A DNA stretch of 64,000 bases from Candidatus Nomurabacteria bacterium (GTDB lineage: Bacteria; Patescibacteriota; Saccharimonadia; Saccharimonadales; UBA7683), in contig JACKGS010000001.1 in assembly GCA_020631865.1 (NCBI GenBank), positions 124,001 to 188,000 of the forward strand, read 5' to 3'. Shown in pieces: positions 48,153 through 58,811 of this stretch. The stretch's first letter is position 1. Every line of letters begins with the position of its first letter. The notes under the pieces are model-generated. The model saw nothing but the letters and a program-made list of their open reading frames with translations. It searched no databases and had not been told where the DNA came from. The position numbers and the translations under genes were made by a program.

Positions 48153-48185
48153 CAAGGACACTCCTTGTTGCAAGGAGTGTCCTTG
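48153..48185. repeat. 15-bp perfect palindrome (REP-like hairpin)
   Basis: Bases 48153-48167 pair with 48171-48185 across a 3-base loop. It lies 15 bases outside the transposase start and could be its REP-type substrate, and/or the terminator of rplY. Confidence 0.75.
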
Positions 48186-48212
48186 AAAACTAGCTATTCG
48201 CTGTGGTCTTTA

Positions 48213-48938
48213 TTAGCTTTTTTTGTCATCTGGGTTGGCGACTTCGGTTGCACCACCCTGATCGGCGTCACCACCTTTTTCATCTTCAACTGCGTCGGAC
48301 TCTGAAGCGCCCTCTTCAAGTTCTGTACCCTCATCTGATTCAACAACACTTGCCTCTTTAACAATTGCAATTGGCTGAGAAAGAAATTCTTCGCGTTTTT
48401 CTTCATCATCAGCAACTGCCAGAAGCTCCACCAGCTCAACACCAGCTGGTAGTTTAATGTCTGAAATCAAAACTTTATCATCTACATCTACAAGCTTCTC
48501 AGCGGATACTTCAAGGACTTCTGGTAAGTCTTTTGGAAGTGCCCTAACTTCCAGAGCCTCTAGCGTATGAAGCAAGACTAAACGGCTAGCTTCAGCAGGA
48601 ACTTCACCAACAATACGCACCGGGACCTCCGCATCAACTGGCTCATCTGCCTTCAAAGCCTGAAAAACAACATGCTCAACTTCTGGCTTAAGATTTACAA
48701 ATTGAATCTCTTTAATTAAAACTAGTTTTTTTGTTGCTCCTAAAGTTAGATCTATCGCCTGACTCTTGCCAGCACCAGCAAAAGCCTTTAGTATTTCACG
48801 TCCTTCTACAAAAATACTCAGCGATTCTTTGCCGTGTTCCTGCAAAACGCCAGGCACCTTACCTTCCGCTCGCAAACTAGCAACTGCCCTCTTCCCTAAA
48901 CCTTTTCGCTTTTCTGCATTTAACAGCATGTTCTGCAT
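48213..48938 (-). CDS. rplY: 50S ribosomal protein bL25/Ctc
   Basis: 241 residues. The N-terminal L25 domain (GLGKRAVASLRAEGKVPGVL, LIKEIQFVNLKPEVEHVVFQ) is followed by the CTC beta domain (EVPVRIVGEVPAE, LPEVLEVSAEKL). The last 55 residues are an acidic, low-complexity tail. The family binds 5S rRNA. Confidence 0.94.
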   Translation of the reverse strand: MQNMLLNAEKRKGLGKRAVASLRAEGKVPGVLQEHGKESLSIFVEGREILKAFAGAGKSQAIDLTLGATKKLVLIKEIQFVNLKPEVEHVVFQALKADEPVDAEVPVRIVGEVPAEASRLVLLHTLEALEVRALPKDLPEVLEVSAEKLVDVDDKVLISDIKLPAGVELVELLAVADDEEKREEFLSQPIAIVKEASVVESDEGTELEEGASESDAVEDEKGGDADQGGATEVANPDDKKS

Positions 48939-49018
48939 ATAGTTTACTCCTTCGATTATATAACACCCTCTATGATAGCACCGTATTTATTATTTTCGAA
49001 ATAGCTACTAGTTACTTT

Positions 49019-50218
49019 CTACCAAAGATCTGCGCCCCTAAAGCACACCCAGCCAGCAGGTGGAGCATTTTTATACCCAGTTCCAGTTAATGTTTTGTTG
49101 ACTCGACGTGCAATATATTCACCAGTACAAACTCTGGAGGCCTTAGTAACATCCCATACTGGAGTAGTACCTTTTTTATTTTTATTACAAGTTACGGCAT
49201 TAATACTACCACTCTTTACATCATTTGTGCCCGGTACTTTCCAGCTAATGTTTACACTACCTTTCTGAGCATGGTAACCGCTTTTACAGCTTGATTTAGG
49301 AGTCTGGAATGCAGCAACTTTTGGATCAGTAGTAACGACACCCTTTAGCTTACTCTCCATTGATTTATATGCATATTGAGCTTTGCTAAAATGTCCGTTC
49401 TGTGCTTCAATTTCTTTTTGTATTTCTTTGATGAGATTGAGTATCGGCTGTCCTTGGTTCCTAGAAAGTTCATTTGAAATTGCTTTATTGTATTTATCTT
49501 GCGCTGATGTCTTATAGCCATTAGTTATATTAATATTAGCCCTAATATCATTCACATAGCCACCTACTTTATTATAGTCAGCACTCGTAACACTCTTTTT
49601 ACTTGCAATATCAACTGCCCAGTTTGCTCTTTTTTGAGAATCGCCGGTCTTGGCTATTGATGGACTTAAATAATCTAGTAAAACAATATTCGTATAATTA
49701 GTTATTTTTGGCTTTTTATCTTCAGGCACGGCAATTTTTGCTGGATTATTCGTAGGGCATTTTTTTATTCCATTAGCAGCTGAAGCAGCTTTAAATGATG
49801 CATATGTCTTGTCTTGATTAAAGGGATCTTTATTCAGCATATTAACCCAGTATTTATAACCACTATTAGTCCATGTGTTAGGCATCGGTTTGTAACCACA
49901 CGCTGAATACCAACTATAGACAGCGTTACCGGCATTGGTGGCTGCGCTACTAATATACACTAGAGCCCCTCCTGCAAGCGCAACTAGTATTACAAGAGGA
50001 AAGAATCGAGTCCAGTTAATACGTTTCATATTTGCCAACCCGCCGTCACCGCCTATTGTCGACTTGGCAGCAAACTTTCCTTCTTCATCTCTGTTGGGTC
50101 CGGATTGCTTTTTAAATAAATTTTGGGTTAAAGTTTTATTTGTTTTTTTTGATTTAGAACTTTTGTTTACAGAACTCAAATCTAAAGAATCTGTTTTACT
50201 GTTGTTTTTTTCTGCCAT
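49019..50218 (-). CDS. Membrane-anchored surface protein sharing the NRD...GGLAN N-terminal motif
   Basis: 399 residues. Residues 42-75 read NRDEEGKFA, then GGLANMKRINW and R..PL, followed by one membrane segment (about 74-92), the same order as in the glycosidase-like protein at 2286-3809. The outer part is helical from about 150 to 280, then Cys-containing and beta-rich (SCKSGYHAQKGSVNISW, CNKNKKGTTPVWDV). Function unknown; it may be a surface or secreted effector. Confidence 0.7.
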   Translation of the reverse strand: MAEKNNSKTDSLDLSSVNKSSKSKKTNKTLTQNLFKKQSGPNRDEEGKFAAKSTIGGDGGLANMKRINWTRFFPLVILVALAGGALVYISSAATNAGNAVYSWYSACGYKPMPNTWTNSGYKYWVNMLNKDPFNQDKTYASFKAASAANGIKKCPTNNPAKIAVPEDKKPKITNYTNIVLLDYLSPSIAKTGDSQKRANWAVDIASKKSVTSADYNKVGGYVNDIRANINITNGYKTSAQDKYNKAISNELSRNQGQPILNLIKEIQKEIEAQNGHFSKAQYAYKSMESKLKGVVTTDPKVAAFQTPKSSCKSGYHAQKGSVNISWKVPGTNDVKSGSINAVTCNKNKKGTTPVWDVTKASRVCTGEYIARRVNKTLTGTGYKNAPPAGWVCFRGADLW

Positions 50219-50283
50219 TTTGTTCCTTTGCTTTAGTTATAGATATGTGAATTCTAACACAAGCATTTTGCTTATGCAACACT

Positions 50284-50311
50284 TTTACAGACCCGTAGGT
50301 TCTTGTATAAT
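50284..50311 (+). promoter_or_regulatory. Promoter giving a leaderless dedA transcript
   Basis: TTTACA (50284-50289), 16 bases, TATAAT (50306-50311); the ATG at 50319 is 7 bases after the hexamer. Confidence 0.65.
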
Positions 50312-50318
50312 TCATTAA

Positions 50319-50972
50319 ATGATTGGAGTCTCTGCTGAAAAAATTGCACATGCTGGCATTATTGTTGTAGCTGGGGTTATTTTTGCTGAAAGTGGACTGA
50401 TGATTGGTTTCTTTCTGCCAGGAGATAGCCTGTTGTTTACAGCAGGTTTTTTGGCCAGCCAAGGTTTTGTGAATGTCCATATACTAGCCGTTGCTTGTTT
50501 TATTGCAGCCGTGGCTGGCGATAGTGTTGGCTATGCCTTTGGGAAACGGATGGGCCCTCGATTACTAAAAAAGCCGGATGGCCGTATATTTAAGAAAAAG
50601 TACATTGCCCAAGCTGAAGCTTTTTATCAGGAGCATGGTAAAAAAACCATAATTCTTGCTAGATTTACGCCAATTGTTCGCACATTTGCCCCAATTGTCG
50701 CGGGACTTGGAAGCATGAACTACCGTACATTTTTATCATACAATATCATCGGGGGTGCACTTTGGACACTTGGACTGACCTATTTAGGATACTTTTTGGG
50801 TAGTTTTATACCAGAAGGATACCTAGAGCCAACTATACTACTGGTTGTATTTATAAGTTTACTGCCTGCCTTCTACCACTTTCTTAAAGAAGTTGAGAAC
50901 CGTGAAAAAATCAAAAAACTACCTGCAGTCACAATGCGTAAGATTCGCAGTATCATTAAGAAGACAGAATAG
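50319..50972 (+). CDS. DedA family membrane protein
   Basis: 217 residues with about five hydrophobic segments and family motifs ESGLMIGFFLPGDSLLFTAGFLA, FGKRMGP and ILARFTPIVRTFAPIVAG with the conserved Arg residues. The VTT domain is associated with lipid carrier recycling and membrane homeostasis. It is divergent from the anchored protein at 50218. Confidence 0.92.
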   Translation: MIGVSAEKIAHAGIIVVAGVIFAESGLMIGFFLPGDSLLFTAGFLASQGFVNVHILAVACFIAAVAGDSVGYAFGKRMGPRLLKKPDGRIFKKKYIAQAEAFYQEHGKKTIILARFTPIVRTFAPIVAGLGSMNYRTFLSYNIIGGALWTLGLTYLGYFLGSFIPEGYLEPTILLVVFISLLPAFYHFLKEVENREKIKKLPAVTMRKIRSIIKKTE

Positions 50973-51003
50973 GCTTATTATTTATTTCACAAGACTCAGA
51001 CAG

Positions 51004-51561
51004 CTAAGTTTGGTGCATTTTTGGTACTAATAATCCAATTACAGGCTCTTTATTTTTATATTCAAAATCTTGACGTAACATATTATGTATAACTAACCCA
51101 CCCATAAGTCGCTCAGCCGTTAATCTTTCTGCTCGCACCTCACAAATCTGTCTGTACAAATTTGGGTCCAAAAATGGTGCCGGCCTTACGATCAGCAAAT
51201 CTGGATTTAAATTTTTTACCCAACCTTGTTCATGCTCATAATACTCATCAACAAAATCCTTTAAGTCCTCAGCATATACATCATACCGTAAGGCATTTGA
51301 TAACAAAGATGTATGCTTACTCTCTGCCCTACAACGCATTACGTTAAACATCGTCTCTTTTAGACCACTCCAAATCGCACTAGCTCCATTTAAAGCAACT
51401 GCAGCTGGATCTACCTCTTCACCTGGTGATGTATGAACTCCACGAAGTACATTAGGATTATGCAGAGTCTGCACGCCAATTAAGTATTTTTTATATGATT
51501 CATAAGGCGCCAGTCTAATTGCTTCGGAAATGGTATTACCAGCAGATGATATATCGCTCAT
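51004..51561 (-). CDS. Unknown soluble protein, 185 residues
   Basis: I recognise no family. The product is helical and acidic in the middle (DVYAEDLKDFVDEYYEHE). A -10 TATAAT (51569-51574) ends 7 bases before the ATG, so the message is probably leaderless. It is downstream of uvrA on the same strand. Confidence 0.6.
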   Translation of the reverse strand: MSDISSAGNTISEAIRLAPYESYKKYLIGVQTLHNPNVLRGVHTSPGEEVDPAAVALNGASAIWSGLKETMFNVMRCRAESKHTSLLSNALRYDVYAEDLKDFVDEYYEHEQGWVKNLNPDLLIVRPAPFLDPNLYRQICEVRAERLTAERLMGGLVIHNMLRQDFEYKNKEPVIGLLVPKMHQT

Positions 51562-51569
51562 ATTTATTA

Positions 51570-54380
51570 TTATAACATGTTTGTCAAATATCTTCCAGTA
51601 TGCGAGGTGTCTATTTTGGCAACTTGCTCTGGCGTACCAATCGCTAATACCTCACCACCGCCTTCTCCACCTTCTGGACCCATGTCAATAATATGATCAG
51701 CGGATTTTACGACATCTAAATTATGTTCGATAATAACCATAGAGTTACCAGTATCCACTAATGCATTCAACACTTCTAATAATTTTTTTACATCTGCTGA
51801 ATGTAAACCAGTTGTAGGCTCATCAAGTATATATAGTGTCTTGCCGGTAGGTCGACGAGAGAGCTCTGAAGCAAGCTTGATTCGTTGAGCCTCACCGCCA
51901 GAAAGCGTAGTGGCAGGTTGCCCTAGTTTGATATATCCTAGACCAACTTCATCAAGAGTTTGCATTTTACGAGCTATACCTGGTTGATTTTCAAAAAAAC
52001 CAACAGCCTGCTCGACAGTCATCTCTAGAACATCAGAAATATTTTTACCTTTATACGTAATCTCCAGTGCTTCACGGTTGTATCGTTTACCCTTACAGAC
52101 CTCGCAAGTAACATAAACGTCTGGCAAAAAATGCATTTCAATTTTAATTATTCCGTCACCTTGGCAATTTTCACAGCGTCCGCCTTTTACATTAAAACTA
52201 AACCTACCGGCTTTATACCCCCTAATATTTGACTCGGGTGTGTTAGCAAAAAGTTCTCTAATTGCAGTGAATACCCCCGTGTAAGTTGCTGAGTTTGAGC
52301 GAGGCGTTCGACCAATTGGTGACTGATCGATAATAATAACTTTATCAAGATTATCTATGCCCTGAATCTCTTGATGCTTACCCGGAACCAAATGAGCGCG
52401 GTGAAGTCTAGCTTGCAACTCTTTAGCTAAAATATCGTTAATTAAGCTGGATTTGCCAGAGCCCGACACACCACTTACAACAACCAACTGACCCAGAGGA
52501 ATAGTGACATCAATATTTTTAAGATTATTCTCGGCTGCACCCTTGATTATCAGCTCCCTGCCATTACCTTTACGTCTTTTTTTAGGAACCGCAATTGACT
52601 CTATACTTGAAAGATATCTTCCGGTTACGCTTTCTTGATTTTTGGCTACATCTTCGGGCCTTCCAGCAGCTACTACATTACCACCATGCACCCCAGCGCC
52701 CGGCCCAATATCTATCAGCCAATCAGCGGCACGAATAGTGTCTTCATCATGCTCAACTACCAATACGGAGTTGCCTAAGTCACGAAGATGTTTTAATGTA
52801 GTAATTAATCTGTCATTGTCTCGTTGATGCAAACCAATTGATGGCTCGTCCAACACATACAAGACCCCTTGCAGACCTGAACCAATTTGAGTTGCTAGGC
52901 GAATTCTTTGAGCCTCACCACCAGAAAGGGTTGCCGCCGACCTGCTGAGATTAAGGTAATTCAAGCCAACGTTATTTAAAAAACTAAGTCTAGATGTAAT
53001 CTCTTTTACCACTTGAGCGACAATAAAAAGTTCTTTTTCGCTAAATTTAGTATTTGTAAAAATATCTAAGGCATCACTAACAGAAAGATCAACTATGTCT
53101 TTAATTGAAAAATTATGAACAGTGACCGCCAAAACCTCCGGCCTTAAACGCGCACCTTTGCATGTATAGCACGGTAGTTCGCGCATAAACCTTTCAATAT
53201 CACGTCTCATGAAATCACTATCAGTATCTTTATGCCTTCTCTCTAAATTTGGAATAACTCCCTCGTATGTTGAATCAAAGTCGCGACCGGTACCGAGTGT
53301 TATGGTGTATTTTTCGGACCCAGTTCCGTACAGTATTTTCTCAAGATCTTCCTCTTTTAATTCAGAGGTTGGAACATGCAAACTAAATCCATATTTATCA
53401 GCAACAGCCTGCATCTTCTTCATATACCAAGCATCAGAATTAACTCGATTAAAAGGGCGGATAGCGCCCTCGGCAATAGTCAAATTACCGTTTGGAATTA
53501 CTAATTCTGGATCCACCTCTAGACGTGACCCTAGGCCTGTGCATGTTGGACAAGCACCTTGTGGGGCATTAAAACTAAAGATTCGTGGCTCAAGCTCTGG
53601 CAGAGCAAGCTCTGGATGATCTGGACAAGCATATCTTTGTGACAGAAGTTGATCTTCACCTGAATCTGCATTATGTATAATTAATGACTCTTTACCAACC
53701 TCTAAAGCCTGCTCCACAGACTGAGTCAAGCGACTTTGATTTGAATGATCATTAGATAATCTATCTACAACAATTTCAATAGTGTGTTTAAATTTTTTAT
53801 CTAGTTCAGGCCATTCATCTAAACTGTAGATAACCCCGTCGACCCGAGCCCTAGCAAAACCACTGCGTTGATATTCGGCTGGGATATGCTCAAATTGGCC
53901 TTTTTTTGCACTAACAATTGGCGCGAGAATCATAAGCCTAGCGCCTTCGGGCATACTTAAAACCTCATCTACAATAGCTTGAGGAGATAGGCGTTTGACT
54001 TCATTTCCATCGATCGGACAGTGTGGTACACCAATTCTTGCGAAAAGCAAACGAAGGTAGTCGTATATCTCCGTCACCGTCGCCACCGTAGAACGAGGGT
54101 TTCTACTTGTAGATTTTTGATCTATTGAAATCGCAGGACTTAACCCATCAATCTGATCAACATCAGGCTTCTCCATTAATCCCAAGAACTGCCTGGCGTA
54201 ACTACTCAGAGATTCGACGTAACGCCTTTGCCCTTCAGCATAAATAGTATCGAAAGCCAGAGAAGACTTGCCCGACCCTGACAAACCGGTAATTACCACT
54301 AGTTTTTCGCGTGGAATCTCAATATCAACATTCTTAAGATTATGCTCCCTAGCGCCACTAACAGAAATATACTCCGACAT
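51570..54380 (-). CDS. uvrA: Excinuclease ABC subunit A
   Basis: 936 residues: two ABC ATPase modules with Walker [10 protein letters not shown] and GVSGSGKSS, signatures LSGGEAQRI (twice), and zinc modules including CPTCTGLG and CENCQGDG. Locates bulky lesions in nucleotide excision repair. Confidence 0.97.
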   Translation of the reverse strand: MSEYISVSGAREHNLKNVDIEIPREKLVVITGLSGSGKSSLAFDTIYAEGQRRYVESLSSYARQFLGLMEKPDVDQIDGLSPAISIDQKSTSRNPRSTVATVTEIYDYLRLLFARIGVPHCPIDGNEVKRLSPQAIVDEVLSMPEGARLMILAPIVSAKKGQFEHIPAEYQRSGFARARVDGVIYSLDEWPELDKKFKHTIEIVVDRLSNDHSNQSRLTQSVEQALEVGKESLIIHNADSGEDQLLSQRYACPDHPELALPELEPRIFSFNAPQGACPTCTGLGSRLEVDPELVIPNGNLTIAEGAIRPFNRVNSDAWYMKKMQAVADKYGFSLHVPTSELKEEDLEKILYGTGSEKYTITLGTGRDFDSTYEGVIPNLERRHKDTDSDFMRRDIERFMRELPCYTCKGARLRPEVLAVTVHNFSIKDIVDLSVSDALDIFTNTKFSEKELFIVAQVVKEITSRLSFLNNVGLNYLNLSRSAATLSGGEAQRIRLATQIGSGLQGVLYVLDEPSIGLHQRDNDRLITTLKHLRDLGNSVLVVEHDEDTIRAADWLIDIGPGAGVHGGNVVAAGRPEDVAKNQESVTGRYLSSIESIAVPKKRRKGNGRELIIKGAAENNLKNIDVTIPLGQLVVVSGVSGSGKSSLINDILAKELQARLHRAHLVPGKHQEIQGIDNLDKVIIIDQSPIGRTPRSNSATYTGVFTAIRELFANTPESNIRGYKAGRFSFNVKGGRCENCQGDGIIKIEMHFLPDVYVTCEVCKGKRYNREALEITYKGKNISDVLEMTVEQAVGFFENQPGIARKMQTLDEVGLGYIKLGQPATTLSGGEAQRIKLASELSRRPTGKTLYILDEPTTGLHSADVKKLLEVLNALVDTGNSMVIIEHNLDVVKSADHIIDMGPEGGEGGGEVLAIGTPEQVAKIDTSHTGRYLTNML

Positions 54381-54415
54381 ATCTTATCTATTGTAGTTGA
54401 TTTGATGTTTCATGA

Positions 54416-55066
54416 CTAGTACTGTACATCTGGATAAAACTCTAGCTCTGAAAGTACAATTTTAGAATCCATTGAGCGAACAACGCTCAGTTTGGACACA
54501 GCTCCTAGTATCACACTTTTTTCCATCCTACTGAACGGCCTTTTAGATTCTCCTAAAGTTACATGGGGCCTAAAGCCTTCACTACGAAGTGCACCCTTTA
54601 AGCCAACACTTGCCATCGCCTTCATTACCTGACTATATTCCGTGCTTAACTCTGGGCTCCGCACTGCTAAGGCAACTGCTCTGCCTTGTTTCACAAAAAG
54701 TGGTTCGATCACTTCAACTTCCATGTAATCGTTATTGCTACGCTGAATATCACTTTTTATACGAGCCGATGCTTTGCCAAATTCATAACCTACAACCAAG
54801 CCTCTTTTTAATTGTGCATCTAGACTTCTTCGACGCATAACCGTAACATGCAGACTAGTTCTAGGCCTAATGATCTCAGTCATATCATCATTATCTGTTA
54901 ACAATTCGTTAAAATCTTTCAGTAGACTGTACTCGTCTTCAAAATCTAGTCTTCTGCGTATACCGAATGATTCAGGTGAACCTGCATTAATAGCTCTTTT
55001 TAGCTCCTGATTAGCGACCAACCTTGAGCGCTGTGTATGGGACCTTGATTCATTTTTTCTAGACAC
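54416..55066 (-). CDS. 2H phosphoesterase superfamily protein (LigT-like)
   Basis: 216 residues with two HxT motifs, LHVTVMRR (about residue 70) and PHVTLGES (about 168), the hallmark of 2H enzymes acting on 2',3'-cyclic or 2'-5' RNA ends. The N-terminal 60 residues are an extra charged helical region. The partner RNA is unknown. Confidence 0.75.
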   Translation of the reverse strand: MSRKNESRSHTQRSRLVANQELKRAINAGSPESFGIRRRLDFEDEYSLLKDFNELLTDNDDMTEIIRPRTSLHVTVMRRRSLDAQLKRGLVVGYEFGKASARIKSDIQRSNNDYMEVEVIEPLFVKQGRAVALAVRSPELSTEYSQVMKAMASVGLKGALRSEGFRPHVTLGESKRPFSRMEKSVILGAVSKLSVVRSMDSKIVLSELEFYPDVQY

Positions 55067-55104
55067 ATCAAACTTTCTCCCACACCAAATTTTCTATAAC
55101 TTAA

Positions 55105-55113
55105 TGCTATACT
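55105..55113 (+). promoter_or_regulatory. Extended -10 promoter, leaderless start
   Basis: TGC then TATACT (55108-55113), with the ATG at 55121 seven bases later. Confidence 0.55.
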
Positions 55114-55120
55114 AACTGCA

Positions 55121-55630
55121 ATGAAGCACAAAGACAAGGCTTATCAGTGGTGGAAAAGTAAACCTACTCATATCCGAAAGCCACTTGTCTTAACATTGGG
55201 CGCATTACTTGTACTTATCTCTCCGTTCACGGGGATACTACCAGGACCAGGCGGGATTCCAATATTTTTGCTGGGTATAGCAATTTTAGCCAGTGAGTAC
55301 GACTGGGCAGATCGATTCAAGCATCTGGTTATCAAAGTATTACCTAAAAAAATTCAACAATATTGGAGAATAACACCAAATTGGCTCCATTTTTTTGATA
55401 TATTTGCTCTCATGATCTTTTTTATTGGTATAGCTTTTTGCATATGGCCACTGTATCTTCCGATCATTAACATGCAACCGTCCCCACCATTTTTTTATGT
55501 GGTAACAGATAGGCAACAAGAATGGTGGATCCCAGTGCTGGCGTGCTTTGTAGCAAGCCTGAGTATTTTACTATTTAACAAAAACCGGCTAGCAACTGTT
55601 AAGAAATTCTTGCGTATTAAGCAATCTTGA
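55121..55630 (+). CDS. PGPGW family membrane protein
   Basis: 169 residues, with GALLVLISPFTGILPGPGGIPIFLLG near residue 25-50, matching the PGPGW family (Pro-Gly-Pro-Gly), and about four hydrophobic segments. Function unknown. It precedes pheA by 16 bases and is likely co-transcribed with it. Confidence 0.85.
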   Translation: MKHKDKAYQWWKSKPTHIRKPLVLTLGALLVLISPFTGILPGPGGIPIFLLGIAILASEYDWADRFKHLVIKVLPKKIQQYWRITPNWLHFFDIFALMIFFIGIAFCIWPLYLPIINMQPSPPFFYVVTDRQQEWWIPVLACFVASLSILLFNKNRLATVKKFLRIKQS

Positions 55631-55646
55631 CGTATCATCAACAAAC

Positions 55647-56465
55647 ATGTATACAGCAATTCAAGGATTAGATACCTCGTTTCACGCAGCGGCTACAAAA
55701 CAATTATATGGCACTGGCATAAATTTAATTTGCTGCCAAACTTTTAATGAAGTTTTTTCAAGTTTAGATGAGCAAAAAGCCGAACGAGCTGTTGTGGCGA
55801 TAGAAAATTCTTTATACGGCTCCATCAATGAAGTTTATGACTTACTCATACGATACGATTTTAAGATAGTTGCTGAAGTATATGAGCAAATTAGCCTTCA
55901 TCTACTTACCGTGCCTGGAGCTACAATAAATGGAATCGAGAACATTTACTCACAGGCACCAGCACTGGCAGAATCTGAAGAATTTCTCAACAGTACCCTA
56001 AGCCATGCAGACCGTCATGAATTTTATGACACAGCAATGGCAGCCAGAGAAGTTAATCGCTTAAACAGCAAGAGCAATGCAGCAATAGCGAGTATCGAAG
56101 CTGCCAAAAAATATAACTTAGATATTCTAGCGAGAAATATTGAAACACACCCACATAACTACACAAGATTTATAGTACTTGAAAAAACATCACCTGATGA
56201 CCCAAATGCAAACAAGTCTTCTATAACTTTCCAAACCAATGATACACCAGGATCTCTACATGATGTTCTTGGGGTTTTTGCAAAAAATAACATCAACCTT
56301 AGCAAGCTTGAGAGTCGCCCCATAGTAGGCAGAGCATGGCGATACATGTATTATTTAGATTTTGAATCAAACGCATCCAAAGGCTTGATTGACGAAGTTA
56401 TGGCACATGCAGCAGATGTCAAAGTATTGGGCACATACAAAAAAGGCTTTTACGAAAAAATATAA
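55647..56465 (+). CDS. pheA: Prephenate dehydratase with ACT domain
   Basis: 272 residues. Converts prephenate to phenylpyruvate. The catalytic domain has AIENSLYGSINEVYDLL and the NYTRFIVL motif holding the conserved Thr-Arg-Phe. The C-terminal ACT domain has ITFQTNDTPGSLHDVLGVFAKNNINLSKLESRP, the phenylalanine sensor. The N-terminus is slightly divergent (GLDTSFHAAATKQLYG). No other aromatic gene is near. Confidence 0.92.
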   Translation: MYTAIQGLDTSFHAAATKQLYGTGINLICCQTFNEVFSSLDEQKAERAVVAIENSLYGSINEVYDLLIRYDFKIVAEVYEQISLHLLTVPGATINGIENIYSQAPALAESEEFLNSTLSHADRHEFYDTAMAAREVNRLNSKSNAAIASIEAAKKYNLDILARNIETHPHNYTRFIVLEKTSPDDPNANKSSITFQTNDTPGSLHDVLGVFAKNNINLSKLESRPIVGRAWRYMYYLDFESNASKGLIDEVMAHAADVKVLGTYKKGFYEKI

Positions 56466-56547
56466 ACACCGCTAGTATATCTACATAAATACTCTTGTAA
56501 GTCCACGTACTTTTGACGTATTATATTATCAATAAAAGGGGCTGGAA

Positions 56548-56901
56548 ATGAAGTGGTTAAAGAGATTACTAATAGCTGTTGTTGTCATGGGATTTATTAT
56601 TCTATCTAACGACCCCCTTGGGGATACTGCGGGTTTCATTATAGGTGGATTAGTCCCTGGCACTAATATTTCACTGGGGTTTTGGCCAAGTGTATTAATC
56701 ATACTACTGCTAATACATTCTGTTTATAGATGGATGAAGTCACTCCACTTTGAAATGCTTGAATCAATTGCTGGCGACATCACCAATAGTACATTACTTG
56801 AAAAAAACGCCACTCCTCAGTCTGAGACCAGAAAAAATATTGATATATACAAAAACTCACTTGGCGGTAGTTCAATATTTGAACAGAATGAATCAATATA
56901 A
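56548..56901 (+). CDS. Small membrane protein of unknown function
   Basis: 117 residues: two hydrophobic segments (about 5-20 and 40-58) separated by a Gly/Pro loop, then a soluble C-terminal tail. GGGGCTGGA is weak as a ribosome-binding site. Downstream of pheA, convergent with sbcB. Confidence 0.55.
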   Translation: MKWLKRLLIAVVVMGFIILSNDPLGDTAGFIIGGLVPGTNISLGFWPSVLIILLLIHSVYRWMKSLHFEMLESIAGDITNSTLLEKNATPQSETRKNIDIYKNSLGGSSIFEQNESI

Positions 56902-56905
56902 ATAG

Positions 56906-58387
56906 CTACTCATAGTCAAGTATACTCTCAGCGTATAACTGAAGCTCTTGTATTAAAAACTGTGATTTTTCATCACTATTTGTTGTTGCAAGCAATCCAA
57001 GCTTAGACACATACTCATTAACTGGAAGTTGTCCATTAATGCCGTTTTTTATACGGTTACCCTTGTACTCATTCCACTCATCAAGTTCATCTTTAGTTAA
57101 GCTTTTAGGAAAGTTTCGTGCTTTATATCTAGGTAACAATCCCGTGAGACGACTGTCGGAAAAATCAAGATTCATATCGACTAGCTGGGACTCTTCAGCC
57201 ACTCTTACTGCTCGCATTTTTGTTTTATCCTTATCTGCCACAAAGCCATCATAGAGCCTGAAATCTGGATCGAATTCCGATTGATAATCTGGCCGCTGCT
57301 CTAAAGCCGAACGTAGCTTTTCTGCAAATGCAGGATTAGACAATAGAATCTTCATATGACGATCTACTGTACTTTCATCTAAAGAGATGTGTTCCCATCC
57401 ATTGTTTTGAGTCAACACACCCAGGGGCGCCACGGCGGGACACTTATTATACTGAAGCTCTTTTATTGGCAACTTTACAAAACCGTCTTTTTTACGATCA
57501 TCCCAGCTAGCAAAAATGTTTTTTGAGAGCTCTTCTTCACTTAAATTCAAAAATGGTGTCGGATCATATCTAAGATCATACGCAATGACATTTCCGTTCT
57601 TGCCGCTAGTTATCGGGAAGGCAACGGTAGTTTTATTATAACCACTCTCATATCGACCACTGGTATATACGAATGGTTTTTTTTCGTCTAAGTTCACGAG
57701 CTCCTTTACCCGTTTTTTGTCACGCATTTTAAATAAATACTCAAACATCTGCGGCTGTTTTGATTTAAGCATCTTAGCAACGGAAATAGTAGCATTTACA
57801 TCATTTAAGGCATCGTGAGCATTGTCGTGATCTAGGCCATTAGCCTTAGTTATTAGTTCAAGTCTATTTGACGGAACTTTGACTACCTTTTTTCCTAAAA
57901 CATCTTGCGCTCCGTGATATTCAGTATTTTCAATTCTGTCCTCAAACGGCCACTCAACACCTTCTGGCCTGAGCGCCCGAACCATTCTAACTACGTCCAA
58001 TAAATCCCAACGACTACGACCATCCTGCCACTGCCATTCGTATGGATCATAGAAGTTTCGCCATAGTGTGGCACGCATAAATTCATCATCAAACCTAATT
58101 GTATTAAATCCACAAATTACGGTATCTGGCTGCAATACTTCATCGCAAAATAATTTTAAAAATTCAGCCTCGCTATAGCCTTCATCTATAGACTTTTGAG
58201 GAGTAATTCCTGTTATTAACACCGCCTCTGGGTCCGGTAATATCTCTTCGGTAATTTTTACTAGCCAGTTTTGAGGCTCTCCGATCGGATTAAGATCCAT
58301 ATCAGTTCGCTGACCGGCAAACTGCATTATACGCTGAGCCCTAGGGTTAATACCGGATGTCTCAAGGTCATAAAAATAGAAAGTCAT
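56906..58387 (-). CDS. sbcB: Exodeoxyribonuclease I
   Basis: 493 residues: DEDDh nuclease with FYFYDLETSG (exo I), GFNTIRFDDEFMRATLWRNFYDPYEW (exo II) and HDALNDVNATISVAKML (exo III). The following SH3-like and helical regions match SbcB. Degrades single-stranded DNA 3' to 5'. The ATG is one base after a TACAAT-like hexamer; the preceding GATACT is a better-placed -10. Confidence 0.9.
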   Translation of the reverse strand: MTFYFYDLETSGINPRAQRIMQFAGQRTDMDLNPIGEPQNWLVKITEEILPDPEAVLITGITPQKSIDEGYSEAEFLKLFCDEVLQPDTVICGFNTIRFDDEFMRATLWRNFYDPYEWQWQDGRSRWDLLDVVRMVRALRPEGVEWPFEDRIENTEYHGAQDVLGKKVVKVPSNRLELITKANGLDHDNAHDALNDVNATISVAKMLKSKQPQMFEYLFKMRDKKRVKELVNLDEKKPFVYTSGRYESGYNKTTVAFPITSGKNGNVIAYDLRYDPTPFLNLSEEELSKNIFASWDDRKKDGFVKLPIKELQYNKCPAVAPLGVLTQNNGWEHISLDESTVDRHMKILLSNPAFAEKLRSALEQRPDYQSEFDPDFRLYDGFVADKDKTKMRAVRVAEESQLVDMNLDFSDSRLTGLLPRYKARNFPKSLTKDELDEWNEYKGNRIKNGINGQLPVNEYVSKLGLLATTNSDEKSQFLIQELQLYAESILDYE

Positions 58388-58418
58388 GATTGTAGTATCT
58401 TATAAATAGGTACGGGTT

Positions 58419-58676
58419 TCAAGCTGCCGAGTCATCCATGTTAGCAAATGTTTCATGCTGCGTCTTGGGGCGGAGTACTGCCGTTAATCCATGGCCACAA
58501 AGCGATGACTCGGGGAGTTCAACAAATGTATATCCACCAAGCTCTTCAAATAATTGTCTTTTAAGTGGCCTAACTATACCTACGCATATATTATCTTCGA
58601 ACATCGAACCAGCTTCATCTCCAAGCTCCTTGGTTAACACCCGCTGTAAGAGATTACTATTATTAACTCTACCCAT
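58419..58676 (-). CDS. Small protein of unknown function
   Basis: 85 residues from MGRVNNSNLLQRVL. AGAGGAAAT fixes this ATG; a longer frame starting upstream is not supported. Contains two Cys and no recognised motif. Confidence 0.55.
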   Translation of the reverse strand: MGRVNNSNLLQRVLTKELGDEAGSMFEDNICVGIVRPLKRQLFEELGGYTFVELPESSLCGHGLTAVLRPKTQHETFANMDDSAA

Positions 58677-58811
58677 ATTTCCTCTTTCTATTTTATGCTT
58701 ATATATTAACAGTACTCCTAAAGTATTTGTTGTCAATAATAATTTGAGATATTGAATGACGACTAAAGATATATCAACAATAATTAGGTTGATTTAGAAA
58801 TTAAGTAGCAT

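Noticed and set aside
50196..50480. Minus-strand 94-residue ORF overlapping dedA
   Set aside because: Antisense to dedA with no ribosome-binding site or family resemblance.
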